In this document: piece by piece, positions 34,565 to 46,252 of the stretch
Layout: each line of letters begins with the position of its first letter
Numbering within the stretch: position 1 is the stretch's first letter
Assembly: GCA_037903355.1 (NCBI GenBank)
Contig: JBAJFE010000031.1
Location: forward strand, 1-64,000
Direction: 5' to 3'
DNA length: 64,000 nt
Source: Trichuris trichiura
Taxonomy: Eukaryota > Nematoda > Enoplea > Trichinellida > Trichuridae
Made by a program: the position numbers and the translations under genes
The notes under the pieces: model-generated
The model's database searches: none
Told to the model about the DNA's origin: nothing
What the model saw: only the letters and a program-made list of their open reading frames with translations

Positions 34565-37175
34565 GATTTTGAAAATCAACGAAATCAACGAAATCACGAA
34601 CTGGGTATCACACTTCGTCCTTATAATTTCCTCCATTTTTGCTATTAGCTTCCTGGCTTTAATGTCATCTTAGTCCAGTAGTTATTGTAGTGTTAAAGGA
34701 TGTACAGTAGGGAGGGTTAACATTCGCTTAAAATAAAACTGCGTGCCGTTTGCGTGGGTGTGTGCGTCGTAGACGCCGTACGATAATTGAGAGCAAACAA
34801 AATCATCGTGAAGCTATTCTCTTCAGTTTTGGCGTTCTGCCAAGTTAATTCACTATTGCACTCTTTCATAATAGAAATAAGTTTGCGTTTGTCAATGCAG
34901 TTGTGCCATTGAGTACCAGAGCCATTGTGAGAAAGCATGACGATTACGATGCAAAATCACTAGTTGGCAAAAACATCCTCTGTAGTTACGATAACTTTCG
35001 TTGTGAAATTATGCTACCTTGAAAAAATGTGCCCAACTATAACTGCTCTGCGGAATCAACGTGATTACGTGTGGCATACAAATTTGCAGACTTCATAGCG
35101 TGCTTATGAGCATGAATAACAATTACGAGCAGATGTGACTTTCTGAGGCTCATCTCACATTGCTGGCAAGCTGCCAACCCCTTTGACTAAATGACTGCTA
35201 ATTTTTAATAAATGTACTGTTTGCCGCGGTATTGTGCCATTGATCACTACGAGCGAAGAACAATGTTGGCGCATTGTTTCGAGTTCTTTAACTTCTAACT
35301 GACAGACGCATATTTTGAAATTATTGCGTACCAAGGCCGAGTGCTTCTATGTGAAAAGATCGCAGTAGCGAACTTGGCAAATAGCCAACTCATCACAAAA
35401 AAACTTCAGGCTTGTAACATCTGTTCTTAGTGGTTGTCCAGCTTACAAAAGGCTGAATAGTTTTACTCGGAAGCTAACACCCACGCAGATGACATAGAAT
35501 GCGCAGTTTGAACTTAGGCACACGTTGGTGTTGCTCACCGTACACTCGCAGTTAATTAATATTTGCAAAAGGTGATTTTCTAGTCAGGGCATTCATAGAA
35601 AAAATGTGAAAAATTATACGCAGACCTCAGTGGTTGATAATTTTCAGTGTAAATGCAAAAGGTTACTCCATTCGTTGTTATTCTCATTTTTGGAAAGATT
35701 GAAGTATATTTTTCAATAAGGCGACACCAAAAGTTTCATAGCAAAAGTGTAAGATAACGCGGGCGAAATTCATCGGTATAAACCTTGCTGCATTAAGTAA
35801 GGAAGCTTCTAAATAAAATATCTTCAAAAAATAAAAAATGAGAAAAGGAGCAGCTTCAAGCTTTCGAAAACGTTTTTGGAACCTGCGCACCTTGCAGCCT
35901 GTTCAAATTATCAAACAAGACCAATTATATGCTTCTAACCATTCTGTAAATGATTTGCTATTAAAAAAAACATTTTAAATTTCCGATACTCTTTTAAACT
36001 ACCCCATTTGACTATTATAATTTTTGCTTAGAGGGAGACCGTTCCTTGTATGCATTCTACTTTTCAGGCACTGCTTTTGGGAGCGACAATATCCAACAGA
36101 AATTAAAAGTGGTCAGCAGAAAAAGCTGTGCTCAAAGCATAAAGTATAGATGAGGAATAGTATCCGCCCATAAAAGAAAAATAAAGTTCAAAAACCCCAC
36201 TTCTGAATGTACCGCAATGGCTGGTCATTTCTTCAAAGTTTCCCAATAGTAGCCATCTCATAGTTAGCAAAGTCAGACCATTATGGTTTGATGCTCTTTC
36301 TGAAAAGCTACTATTGGTCAGCAAAAATTAAAGACGGGATTGGTTGTTAAGCGTCAATGAAAAAACGCTGTCACGTCATTTATCAGTTTTGTACCCACGT
36401 GAACCGTATGCTCTGTCTCACACAAGTCTGACAGTTTTTCATAAGTGCTTTTGTCAGTTCATTGCCACTAGGCGCGATTCCTCAAGAAAATGCTATGATG
36501 ACCGCTTGTGCATGCTTAGATAGGAACTAAGACAAGAAGACCATGTCGGTATTTTCCCTTCATTTTGGGAATGGACTTTTTGTTTTTTTTACGTATTAGA
36601 TTTTCTGCATTGAGGTAAAATTCTAAAAGCAGCTTGTCTTAATCTAACGCCAGTTCACTGTACTATCAGTTTAACAATTGGAGTCTTAACTCATCTTCAG
36701 GAAAAGATAGCAGGTCAGCAGTGGCTATTAAACATAGTTATTAACGTCCATCTTTGCTTCGTTTTCAGACAGTGCACTGTAGCGCGCGGATCAAGTATGC
36801 AGGTTGTCTTGTTCTCAACGACAACTAGTTCTGTCAAGTTTTTTCTTTTCATATTTCGCCCCTTCAAAGCTTTTATTCTTCTACTTTCGTTAGCTGATAT
36901 ATTTCTCTCTTTGAGTAGTGAAAGTGTAGGCACTGCATTTCTTTCTTTCAGCCACTCTTGATTTTCAGTGAGAGTTCTCCCATTGCAGCTGCCTTGCTCG
37001 TTCTTCGGCATTTCTGCAGCAAAGCTCCTGGTCATTTTGTTTTTTGCATTCTATGGCTGGTTGACATCTGCTCTGATCGTAATCAGCCTCAATCCCTCCC
37101 ACGTGGTTCATTCGTTGATTATGAAACCTGTTTATTCTTTTACTTTAGACTGTCGAGAAAGATTCACGGCATCTG
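34565..37175. other. Intergenic stretch before ADAM-C
   Basis: AT-rich and without motif-bearing frames or transposon ends that I can see. A 106-codon - strand frame (36715-37035) has no recognisable domain. Upstream control elements of ADAM-C probably lie at its right end but no clear promoter motif stands out. Confidence 0.4.
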
Positions 37176-40100
37176 ATGCGTGCTTTGCTGCTCCTTATTT
37201 TATGCATTGTCTTTTTGCCTGGTTCAGGTCGACCTTTCAAAGTTGGAAAACCGACAGGTAATAAGAAAGGCTAAACACGCAGCTTAATAAACATTTTATT
37301 GTTTTATTATTTTATTTAATACTTAAAATATAAACTTGTCAGTGTTCCTGAAAAACCTTGTTCGTTTCTACTTATTTTAATCAAATTTAAAACGACCATG
37401 CGGTACGTTTTGCATTTGTTTCGTTAATCACCCGGTGATCGGAACAAACGTAATTTCAGAAAGGTTATTTTAGCAGAATAATTTACACAGAGATATAAAA
37501 ATTGGTTGTTCTGTTGCTGTTAAAATTTTTTTCTATCCCGTGCTTGTCAGCAGCTGCTGAACTTTCCGTGAATCGCCAAAACAATAATTTTTTCAAAATT
37601 ATATTTTGTATTAACGTAATAACAACGGATATGCCAAAGCCTTTTAGCTCGGTTGATTTATGATTTCAGCGTGGGGTGGCCTTCTTTCTAAGAATAGTGT
37701 TAGTGCAAGCTTGTGATGTTCAGGTTAGACGAAAGATTTCCTGACCACAAAAAATTCCCGACTTTAGTCCTAAGTTTTTTCAGCTGGGTGTTGAAAGGAC
37801 AGTTATTTTGTTTTATTACTGTTTTAAAACTTCGACTTTTTTTACCTATGAATAAATAAGTGGCAGCCAGATAGGCTCATCTGTATTAGTGCGAACGATT
37901 AATACTTAGTGAATATTTCACCTGGCTGACCTTAGTTGAGCTTATTGTTGAGGATTTTGGTAATTGAGTTTTATGCGTGAATGCTTTCACCTTACGAGTT
38001 GAATGGGTAAAAACAGTACATTAGAGTTTTCCGTAAACGTTTAATTTCAAACATCGTTGTAGAGGAGTCGTTCTTTATTGACCCATTGAACCTGCAGTTT
38101 GGGGATCAATTCTCTCATGACTATGATGTCGTTTATCCTATCCGTGACAGTGATGGTGATTTTCATAGCACTTTCGACAATGTTGATTCAGCGGAAAGAC
38201 TGGTTAGCGAAAGCGTTTTCAATGATTAATGTAATGCATGTTTTTTCATTCAGATGTGTTACAGCAGTCACTGTACTTTTTTCGTGGGAACAAAGTGGAG
38301 CAATTTTCATTTAGCGGTTCGCCGCAACCGGTACTTTCTGAGAATGGGAGCTTCAATTAGTTTGAATGCACAGCTTTGATTTTTTCAGTCTGTTGATACC
38401 ACCGACTTGCAGATACGAAATTTTTCTGCACTTAAAACTCGTAGACGAATTCTGGCAAAAGTGGCGGGAAAACTGTTTTTTCCAAGGAGTTGTTTCAGGC
38501 CATTCAGATTCTCTCGTGTCACTGTCAAACTGCGAAGGCTTGCGGTTGACTGTCTTTGACCTGCGCCCTTTAGAGTAACGTAAGTCCTGATATTTCAGGG
38601 GTCTCATTGCATTGGGTAGCACTGCATTTCTAATAATGCCGGTGAGACCAGTCAATTCAAGCGTTTATCCTCACATCATTACCCGGGTCAAATTGAACTA
38701 CCAATCGGTGTGCAACGAAAACTCTACGTACGAATCTTCTCATACACAAGCAAATCCTCTTTACGGAGAGTTAAAAGAAGGGTTAAAACAAGCACAGCCA
38801 GGAATTTTTTCAAGCGACGTTCCAGTAAATTGGTGCACTCCTGTTTACGATTTGTTTGATTGGTCTTTTGCCGGATCAGAAGGTCGGCATGATTGAAGCA
38901 GAAATGAAGTATTTGGAGTTGAACCTTTTTATTGACAAAGATGTGGTAAACCATGAATGACTTCGTCATTGCATGCAATTATCTTAGGTGTAATGGTTTA
39001 GGCAAATTGGATGCGCATGGAACTTGGCGCGATGTTTAATTTTTTCTTAGAGGCTCTAAACACGCTGGATTTGGTAGGTAGCCTGTACAAGCGAATAAAT
39101 TTCAAATATTTTTAAGTTTCTGCAACACGTTAATGTACGAATATCGTTAGTCCATGCGGAATTTTGGCTGCTCAAAAACCGCGTCAAAGTTGAGCCAGAA
39201 ATGCTGGCCACTTTGGTAAACCTTGCCAAGTTTCAAGCTCGCAAGACTAAAGACCAGTTTAACGACATCACGTTGCTCTTCACAGCACCAGGACAGAATA
39301 GGACTGAATTGGTTTACTTTGGAAACTCCGTGTGCACAGCGGAGTCAACTGGTTTGATCGTCATATCAGACAAATCCCATCCGTTTTACACTGCTTTGCA
39401 ATTGGCGCACGTTGTTGGGCATGTCTTAGGAATGGGGCATGATAACAACGGTGGGTAACGCATTGAAAATACTCGCATACATTGAAGACTCTTCCAGGCA
39501 TAGAATTTAAGAGTGAAAACATAATCAGTCTAATGGGAGACCTGTGCAGGTAATCCAATGATAAAATTTTCCCTGCATTCACTGTGCAGCGCCTTAAGAA
39601 CGAATGATGTTAACAAGAAAAGTTACATCCACGCTTATAAGTATACAGATCACTCAGTGCAAGGATTTTTGGAGCTAATGAACTCAGGTCAAGCTTACTG
39701 CATGTTTAATATGCCTACGCAAGTATGACAAATCGATTAAATTAATAGCATTGCTTCAACAAGTCTTTCCGCCCTTATTATTTTAGCGCAATAGCTTTTG
39801 TGGAAACGGAATCATCGACGAAGGAGAAGAATGCGATTGCGGTACAGTAGAAGTAAGACTCCATCTCTACAATTGCCCTCATCGAGACAAGCCTTTAATT
39901 TTCTATTCAGTATACGAACCTAATTGCAGTAAGCAATGAAAGCTTGTTGGCTGTCATGATCAGTTTAAATATTCAAATTTTTATAGTCTATACTATTTAA
40001 TGATTTTCCAAAAACTTTACTTCTTTATCTCTTTATACTGGGACAGATTGATGTGCTTCGTATGCTTAATCTCTAACTTAGGAATGTGTGTCAATGGACC

Positions 40101-41993
40101 CTTGCTGCATCCCGCTGACATGTAGGCTAAAGATAGGAGCACAGTGCTCAAAAGCACCTTATTGCGAAGGTTGCAAGGTTAGCAGAGTTGGTTCCAGCTT
40201 CTTTCAAGGATACTAAAAGTGCCTTTTAGTACAAGATCAGCAGAACTGTTTGCCGTCCAAGCGTTGATCCTGAATGTGATTTTGTTGAATTCTATTTTAC
40301 ATATCCAGACGCCAAAGTGGTCATTTTCTTTCTCTCTTTTTATGGTAAAATTACGAATTTTAGTGTCCGGCAGATTTGTATAAGCGTGACGGTACAGCTT
40401 GTGGTGATAGGGGCGAAGGATATTGTTATCATGGCAAATGCATCCGTGCTGACTTGCAATGTCAAAAACTATTAGGCGCTCGTAGCATGCGTCACAGTAA
40501 TTCGTTCTGTTAATAATTCTTCCAATGTTTAGAATCAGCCGTAGCAGATGAAGCTTGTTTCCGCATGTTCAATATTATGGGCACGCCTACGGGTCACTGT
40601 GGTTTTGATCGATGGATGACACCTGTTGCTTGCACTCTTAAGCGAGTAGCCTTTGTTAACTTTGTTTTGGCAAATGCATAGTTTTCAGGAATTATCAATG
40701 TGGTTTGCTGTTCTGTAAGAAGCTCGAAAGTTCTATGAATTCGTCGTCTCTCTCTACCTACACCGATAAAGAAAACTTAGACATATTTGATTGCAGGTGG
40801 ATCTATATTGCATCGAAATTTATTCGAACGTGTAATGTATCCACTTAATCCTGTTTTTAAGTTTATGGAATAGATAATATTAGTGGAGCTTCAAAAACTT
40901 TGGTCCTTCGTAAACGTAAGAATGTCCGCCATTAGGCTTAAATCAAAGAAGCTCGTTTCAAACGTTGACGACGTCCCTGAGCTTTTTGTGCCTGAAATTA
41001 GTTTAGGTGCATTGATTTTGAAGATCAAAGCATGGTTATCACGATAAGTGTTTCATCTTTTAACAATATGGTAGATGTTATTAATAATAAGCATGCCATA
41101 TACTCCCGCAATCAATGCTCCAACATCTGTTAGCACCAAATGGGCAACAGACCAAAAGTAATACGGATTTTTCGTCTGCAACAGAATAACAAAGCGCAAT
41201 TCAACTGCTGCTGATAAAACATATTCTTGCTGTAGAGAGTAGAAGTATGTTCAGGAAAATAAGAAAGGAACAATGTATTACTAAGTAGTATTTAATTAAA
41301 ACGGTGAACGTTACTCACATGTACTGCTGTTCAGTGAAACTGTTCCGCCAGTTCCGCAATTGGTTAAAGATGGTACAAGATGCGGTTCTAATGGGGTAAT
41401 AAAATTTCCGCTGCTTATTGAGCATCTGCACTAATTAATTTAATTTCCAGCTTTGTGAGGCTCAAGTTTGCGTTTCACTTGACGACGTTTTGGCGCGTGC
41501 GGACTGCTCTGCTGCAAAGGAATCACCTGTTTGCTCTGGACATGGCGTAAGCAAAAGAATTCATACCTTCCTTGGTGCCGTAAGTTCAGTTTTCAGGTTT
41601 GTACAAATTTAAACGTATGTGTTTGTGACGATGGGTGGACTTCACGCGATTGTTCTCGCAAAGTGACCAACAGTTTGATGGAGGCAATAGATGAACGCAA
41701 CAACACGCTTGAAGCCATACCAGAAGATCAAACTTTGTATGGTATAATTTCCAGGTTACATACATCAACAATAAGTATATTTGCGTTTTGTAGATGCTGA
41801 AGTGCTTGATTATGAACTTATAATGGTCAGTGGAATCTCTATTCCAGTAACAGTTATTCTTCTCTCATTCCTATGTTTTTTGTGGTGCAAGTACATTATC
41901 ATATTTTGGAATCTAATCAGTATGATGCAGTCTAATTTCAGGCACTGGAAATGTGTCAGAAGAGATGCCTCGTGGCATGTACCCAATGCATAA
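37176..41993 (+). CDS. ADAM-C: ADAM-like transmembrane pseudo-protease
   Basis: Traced as 20 exons: 37176-37257 (signal peptide MRALLLLILCIVFLPGSG), 38063-38202, 38254-38330, 38389-38544, 38599-38824 and 38880-38945 (prodomain, SNCEGLR; then KYLELNLFIDKD), 39002-39073, 39117-39450 (protease domain), 39498-39549, 39590-39722, 39787-39852, 40082-40177 and 40230-40316 (disintegrin), 40364-40481, 40533-40641, 40689-40796 and 41335-41395 (cysteine-rich), 41451-41546, 41597-41741 (EGF-like) and 41794-41993 (transmembrane, short tail). Phases join throughout. The zinc site reads HVVGHVLGMGHD: three histidines kept, catalytic Glu replaced by Val, so no protease activity is expected. The disintegrin loop CRPSVDPECD ends EFY where a cysteine is usual. 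The exon ending at 40641 uses a GC donor. A possible poly-A signal (AATAAA) is near 42245. It sits in tandem with ADAM-D. Confidence 0.85.
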
Positions 41994-43690
41994 AGTTGTA
42001 ATGGCGTAATGACCAAAACGAGTCCCAAATCTTACTTTTCAAAATTTATAGCCGTTACTTGTTCGCTACTTCTTATCCACAGTATTCTTAGCGGTATATT
42101 TTTCAAAATAACGCTGAAGCAACAACTGTATCTTCGAAACTGCCTTGACTTTTTCGCGAGCAGTAAGCAAATGTTCTACCGCATCATGGCAGCGCAACGA
42201 AAAGCTAACCGCTTGCGTAATACTGTAGTTTCTTAAAGCAAAAAATAAAATCTCTTCCAGGTCCTTGCTACAAGGACATGCATTAATTCGCGTAACCTGA
42301 AAACTGACTGTTCGTTCGATATGTGCATGTAACCTTGTAGTCTCCCTGCGGTTCGAATTCTAATAGCATTTTTAAAAATTTAAATATGTTCTCAGAATGA
42401 CTAATACTTGATGCCACTACCCGTCTTGATAAAAGCAGTAAGCTAAACATTGCCTTCAGTTAGTTTTTCAGTTCAAATGAGTCGTTCAGAAGTGCAAGTA
42501 GAAACGGGAAGAGATGCTGTGGGTAATGGAAAAGCTTTAATATGAAAGCGTGGCAAACCTTGGAATTTCAGGCTCAAAGTGCTTCTCAGATTTTGTAGAT
42601 TTGAGAATCCGCTTTGTTATGTTCCTGGAAGGAAATTGAAACTGAATTTAGCATGTGCGAAGCAACATGGCAGGATAATTTTAGCCTCAAAAATTATGTT
42701 TTAAATGTAGCAGTAACACTACGACGCAGCAAACAAACATGAGGGTGGTGGATCATCATTGCTGGCTACTACTTCAGAAACAAATAAAGGATTAGGTGAC
42801 AAAGTCTGTGCTCGTCATAATGACGATGTCAGGTTGTACGTTTGCTAATTTGGAAACCTTTTTATCGGCAAAAGTCCAAAGTTCTATACCTTTCAAGACT
42901 CGTCTGGTCCTATCATCGCTGCCGAACGTTGCTGCTGACTGTGATACTATTTACTGTCTTGAGTATTCAATGAAGGTTTTCATTGGAAAATGAGCATGAG
43001 TGCGTTGTCAAGTATAGCTAGCAAGCTGGCCAGTTAATCATTTGCTGTGCGCATTTTCCAAAAACCTTTCCACGCATTCAAATGGCCCAGTAGCTGCAAT
43101 ACTTCCTTCGACATGAAACATTTGAGCATGGAAATCCTAGTTGTTATTATCACAACAGCTATTGTTATTTTTTCAGCTGAGGTTTCCTTGTAGCACTTCA
43201 AAAATTCTAGACCCGTCTGCCACAAGAAACATTGCAGTCAATATTTTTAGTTCAGTATACTGTCACAAGTCCCTTTCCTGGCAGTTCCTGTTCGCTGCAA
43301 TGGCTTTGTCCAATTTCTTTGCATTATAACCACTTCCAGGTTTTAGCTAATTCTTAAACTTCATATGAAGCAATTGCAAGACCTGAACGCGCGTGAACCT
43401 AAGACTACTTATCAATAGTGACATTATTGGGCATTGAAACGCTCAAACACACCTATACACTGGAAAACAGATCTTAAAAATCATTATATGACAGTAAACT
43501 TCATTGTACTGAATGCAATACGTATGGTTGATGTTTTCCTGCCAGTTAAAAAATGTTAGCTTTCAAACTAAACAATGACAAACGCAGATCGCCTCATGTC
43601 ACAATGTTAATTCTGTTCCTGGATTTTATGAGCTAGACAAGCTTGCCGGATAAGCGTTAAACTAAAAACGTTAAAGAAAACGCGTTAAAA
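41994..43690. other. Spacer after ADAM-C
   Basis: No supported gene. Short open frames at 42796-42993 (+) and 43034-43225 (-) lack motifs. No clear repeat ends. Confidence 0.4.
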
Positions 43691-44450
43691 ACGCCTCTAC
43701 ACTTTTCATCACGGGGTGGAAATCAGCCTTAATCCAAATATTCTTTCCGGATTGCTGAAAAGTGACAAATCGCGACGGCAACATTTCGGAGGTCGACTAA
43801 ACTTTTTCAAGTCTCAGCCTCAGCTAGGATAAATTCTACTTCATATGGGGTGAAAGTCCGTTCCAGGATGATGTGGCCCGGTACAAGCGTAACCTTTTTT
43901 TCCACTTACATAGCTGCTAGAAATGTCTCATATGAGCAATGATGTCATCATCCTTCACTCTGTTACTTACCGTCTTCAAGTTTGGAAATCGTAAAAATTA
44001 TGCTAGCATATTTCCAGATTTTAAATTAAAAAAACATCTTCATTACTATCCATTATGTTGCTGCTTTTATCATACAAGCTCATGTTCAACGAATTAAGTT
44101 TTTGAAAGATGTCTGCAAAATAACATAAATCCATCCTGAAGTCAAAAGTTTTCTTTCTCTCCATATCAGGCAACAAAGCCGTTATACAAGCTTATTTATT
44201 AGGATTAGAATTACGAGTACAACCTGCGTACAAGCACATTACGCGTAAATGCTACAAAACCCATCGCATTTTTCAATGCACTTGTTCTTATCACGTCTAT
44301 TCCGATTGTACTAGCAAATAGGATCTCTTCAATTATCTCATTTCAGTCCCAGAATTTCACATAAGCAGTAAGGCTTGTCGTTATCTTGCAAAATTATTTC
44401 GTCAGGAAGAAGGAATTTCTTGGACAGGGTTGAACTAACCAACCACCCTT
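43690..44450 (-). pseudogene. hAT transposase remnant (ZBED/GTF2IRD2-like middle part)
   Basis: On the - strand, blocks in shifting frames read EEILFASTIGIDVIRTSALK, MDLCYFADIFQKLNSLNMSL and SGNMLA..FLRFPNLKT. The block ADIFQKLNSLNMSL matches the hAT family's L.DIF..LNELN.SLQG region. Stops are frequent. No terminal repeats were found, and the intact hAT copy at 44629 begins just beyond it. Confidence 0.55.
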
Positions 44451-45284
44451 CAGTGTTTGTTTTTTGTCATATATTCCCCTGAAAATGATAGATTCACCCA
44501 AAAAATAAAGTGAAAGGTTTGTCTGGCATTCAGCTCTGTCTCCGCAGATGTTATTATTACGACTATGAGAATTCCCAGTTTAGCAATCAGTGGACTGATG
44601 TTATATAATGCAATATGTTCGTCTAGCCCAGTCATTCCCAACCTTTTCTGCGCCAGGGCCCCCTTTCGAGACGCACATCTCCTCAGGGCCCCCTCCCGTT
44701 CTTGCGTGGTTGTGCTCTTCTCTTTTCTCGCACTAGGTTCTTTCGCGTTTATTAGAGTACCTCTGACACGCAATTTACCGAAGATTTCAACAATGAATTT
44801 TGCTGTTGTCTTTTCGATCTGGTGAAAACCGGACAACGAACTTTTAATCTGCATTTTAAAACTCTTCAATTTAAAAGTTCGATTTTTGCACTGGTCTGTG
44901 CCATATGGAAAAGGCAGTAATGAATCTAAATCTAATTCCTGACACGTGTGCAGTGTTTTTCAGTCGCGTCGTCTAAGTATTTCAGACGACCTGTAACTGC
45001 TCTTCTTTGCCGAGTGAATGAACGTAGGTCAAAGAGGTTCCTTAGTCATATGGAATTGGTCGAAACTTCTCCACGCTCAGCTGCCAAACTTTCGTCTTGA
45101 AAATGGGTTTGTGTGACAAAAGTTTCCTGTTAAGATTTATTGGATTTGTTGTCAAGATTTGCAAAGACTACTTCACATGAAGATGGAACGTCTTTATACG
45201 GTCTAGCAGATTTATCATAAGAAAAAAGAGTCGTTTATTCCCATTGTAAGTCAAAGAAGGTAAGAGCATACAAACGATAGGATC

Positions 45285-45313
45285 TTTCGGAACTCAACTG
45301 GTTCCGTCGTCAG
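45285..45313 (-). ncRNA. Hammerhead-ribozyme-like core 5
   Basis: On the - strand: CTGACGA, C, perfect 5-bp stem II GGAAC / GTTCC with a 7-nt loop, then GAAA. One of the best-preserved cores in the window. Confidence 0.5.
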
Positions 45314-45389
45314 CAACATGGTACAAGGCCTGTCGCTAACGATGAAACTAGATAAGTGCTCTCTTTCGCCCATGGCTTGTGCCCTACCG

Positions 45390-45418
45390 CTGACGACGGA
45401 TCCAGTTGGGTTATGAAA
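45390..45418 (+). ncRNA. Hammerhead-ribozyme-like core 6
   Basis: On the + strand: CTGACGA, a wobble-rich stem (GATCC / GGGTT) and GAAA. It is the mirror partner of core 5 in the inverted fragment. Confidence 0.4.
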
Positions 45419-45744
45419 GCCCTAATCGTTTGGGTACTGCTGCGTTCTCTTATTTACAACGGGAGTAAACCGCTCTTTTTCTCTTGTGACTAACTGGCAC
45501 TTAACGCTTCAGTCGCAGTGTATGAAAATGGTTTGTTAGAAACTTCAACGCGCTTTTACCGCACACGGTCAAATTCTACGTCTGTTTTTTGTTGTACTTG
45601 TCGCCTTGTTAACAACAACAGTATTATGCGTTGATCATGCTGGACGTCGGTTCTCCGAACTCCGTATTATTGCATTCAAGTTTACTATTTGACTTTAACA
45701 AGTAGGAAAAGTTGGCTATGTTGGCAAATCAGTGTGATGGCTGA

Positions 45745-46110
45745 AGCTGGTGCCCTAATACCAATTTTTCCACGTCAGGTTCAATATTTGTTAGCAGCAA
45801 TCTTAAGTCTCCACGCTGCACTATTTGTAGCCTGTTTCTTTTCTAACCAAAAGATCTGTTGTGGCACTGAACCCACGTTCAACCAAATAAGAGGAAGGAA
45901 ACGGCACGAGGAACTTTTTAACCATCTTCCATAATTCAGGGTAAAGTGTCGCAATTTGATGCTGCAACCAGAAATGACTGTAGCACTCTTAAACTTAGGC
46001 TTCAGTTCTTCATTGGCTTGCAACTCAATCAGCTCTTCTTGCAAAAATGTCTCTGCTTCGTTAGCGTTTGAATATGGATTTAAAATCCAGGCTGGTATTC
46101 TCATTTTCAC
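45745..46110 (-). pseudogene. C-terminal hAT transposase remnant in copy 2
   Basis: Reads RIPAWILNPYSNANEAETFL and QEELIELQANEELKPKFKS, then after a frame change LYPELWKMVKKFLVPFPSSY with LVERGFSATTDLL, then QRGDLRLLLTNIEPDVEKL. These are the closing blocks of ZBED5-like hAT transposases, including the dimerisation signature FPSSYLVERGFS. The same protein family decays at 16110-17860. The catalytic N-terminal two thirds are deleted. Confidence 0.85.
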
Positions 46111-46252
46111 AACCGGGGACTCCCAAGGGCCCCCTTAGCATTCAGGACCCCCTTGGACTCCCCCAGGGCCCGGGAATGACTGGTCTAGCCTTTTTGACCT
46201 TTCAACAACCATTCTCGGTAGAGTAAGCACTTTTGTAAAATTGTTTCGAAGT

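Larger units (their letters stand above)
45221..45484. mobile_element. Inverted Penelope-like terminal fragment nested in hAT copy 2
   Basis: The left arm from 45221 (GAAAAAAGAGTCGTTTATTC...) reappears in reverse complement ending near 45484 (...GGGAGTAAACCGCTCTTTTTC), each arm about 100 bp. Each arm contains a hammerhead-like core, in opposite orientations. The arrangement is like that at 191-396. Confidence 0.7.
44629..46182. mobile_element. hAT element copy 2 (1554 bp) with perfect target-site duplication
   Basis: Begins CAGTCATTCCCAACC and ends GGGAATGACTG; the octamer GTCTAGCC flanks it exactly (44621-44628 and 46183-46190). Same family as the copy at 11658. It retains the C-terminal end of a transposase on the - strand and carries a nested inverted Penelope fragment (45221-45484). 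Confidence 0.93.

Noticed and set aside
36715..37035. 106-codon - strand frame overlapping the ADAM-C signal-peptide exon region
   Set aside because: No known motif, no splice sites in phase, and it lies next to a well-supported gene on the other strand.
38866..38960. Apparent frameshift between prodomain and protease domain in ADAM-C (and at 49600-49720 in ADAM-D)
   Set aside because: Resolved by a normal short intron: GTAAAT...GATCAG in C and GTAGGT...GTTCAG in D restore the frame to ..KYLEL.. and ..RYLEL.. with a 66-nt exon in both.
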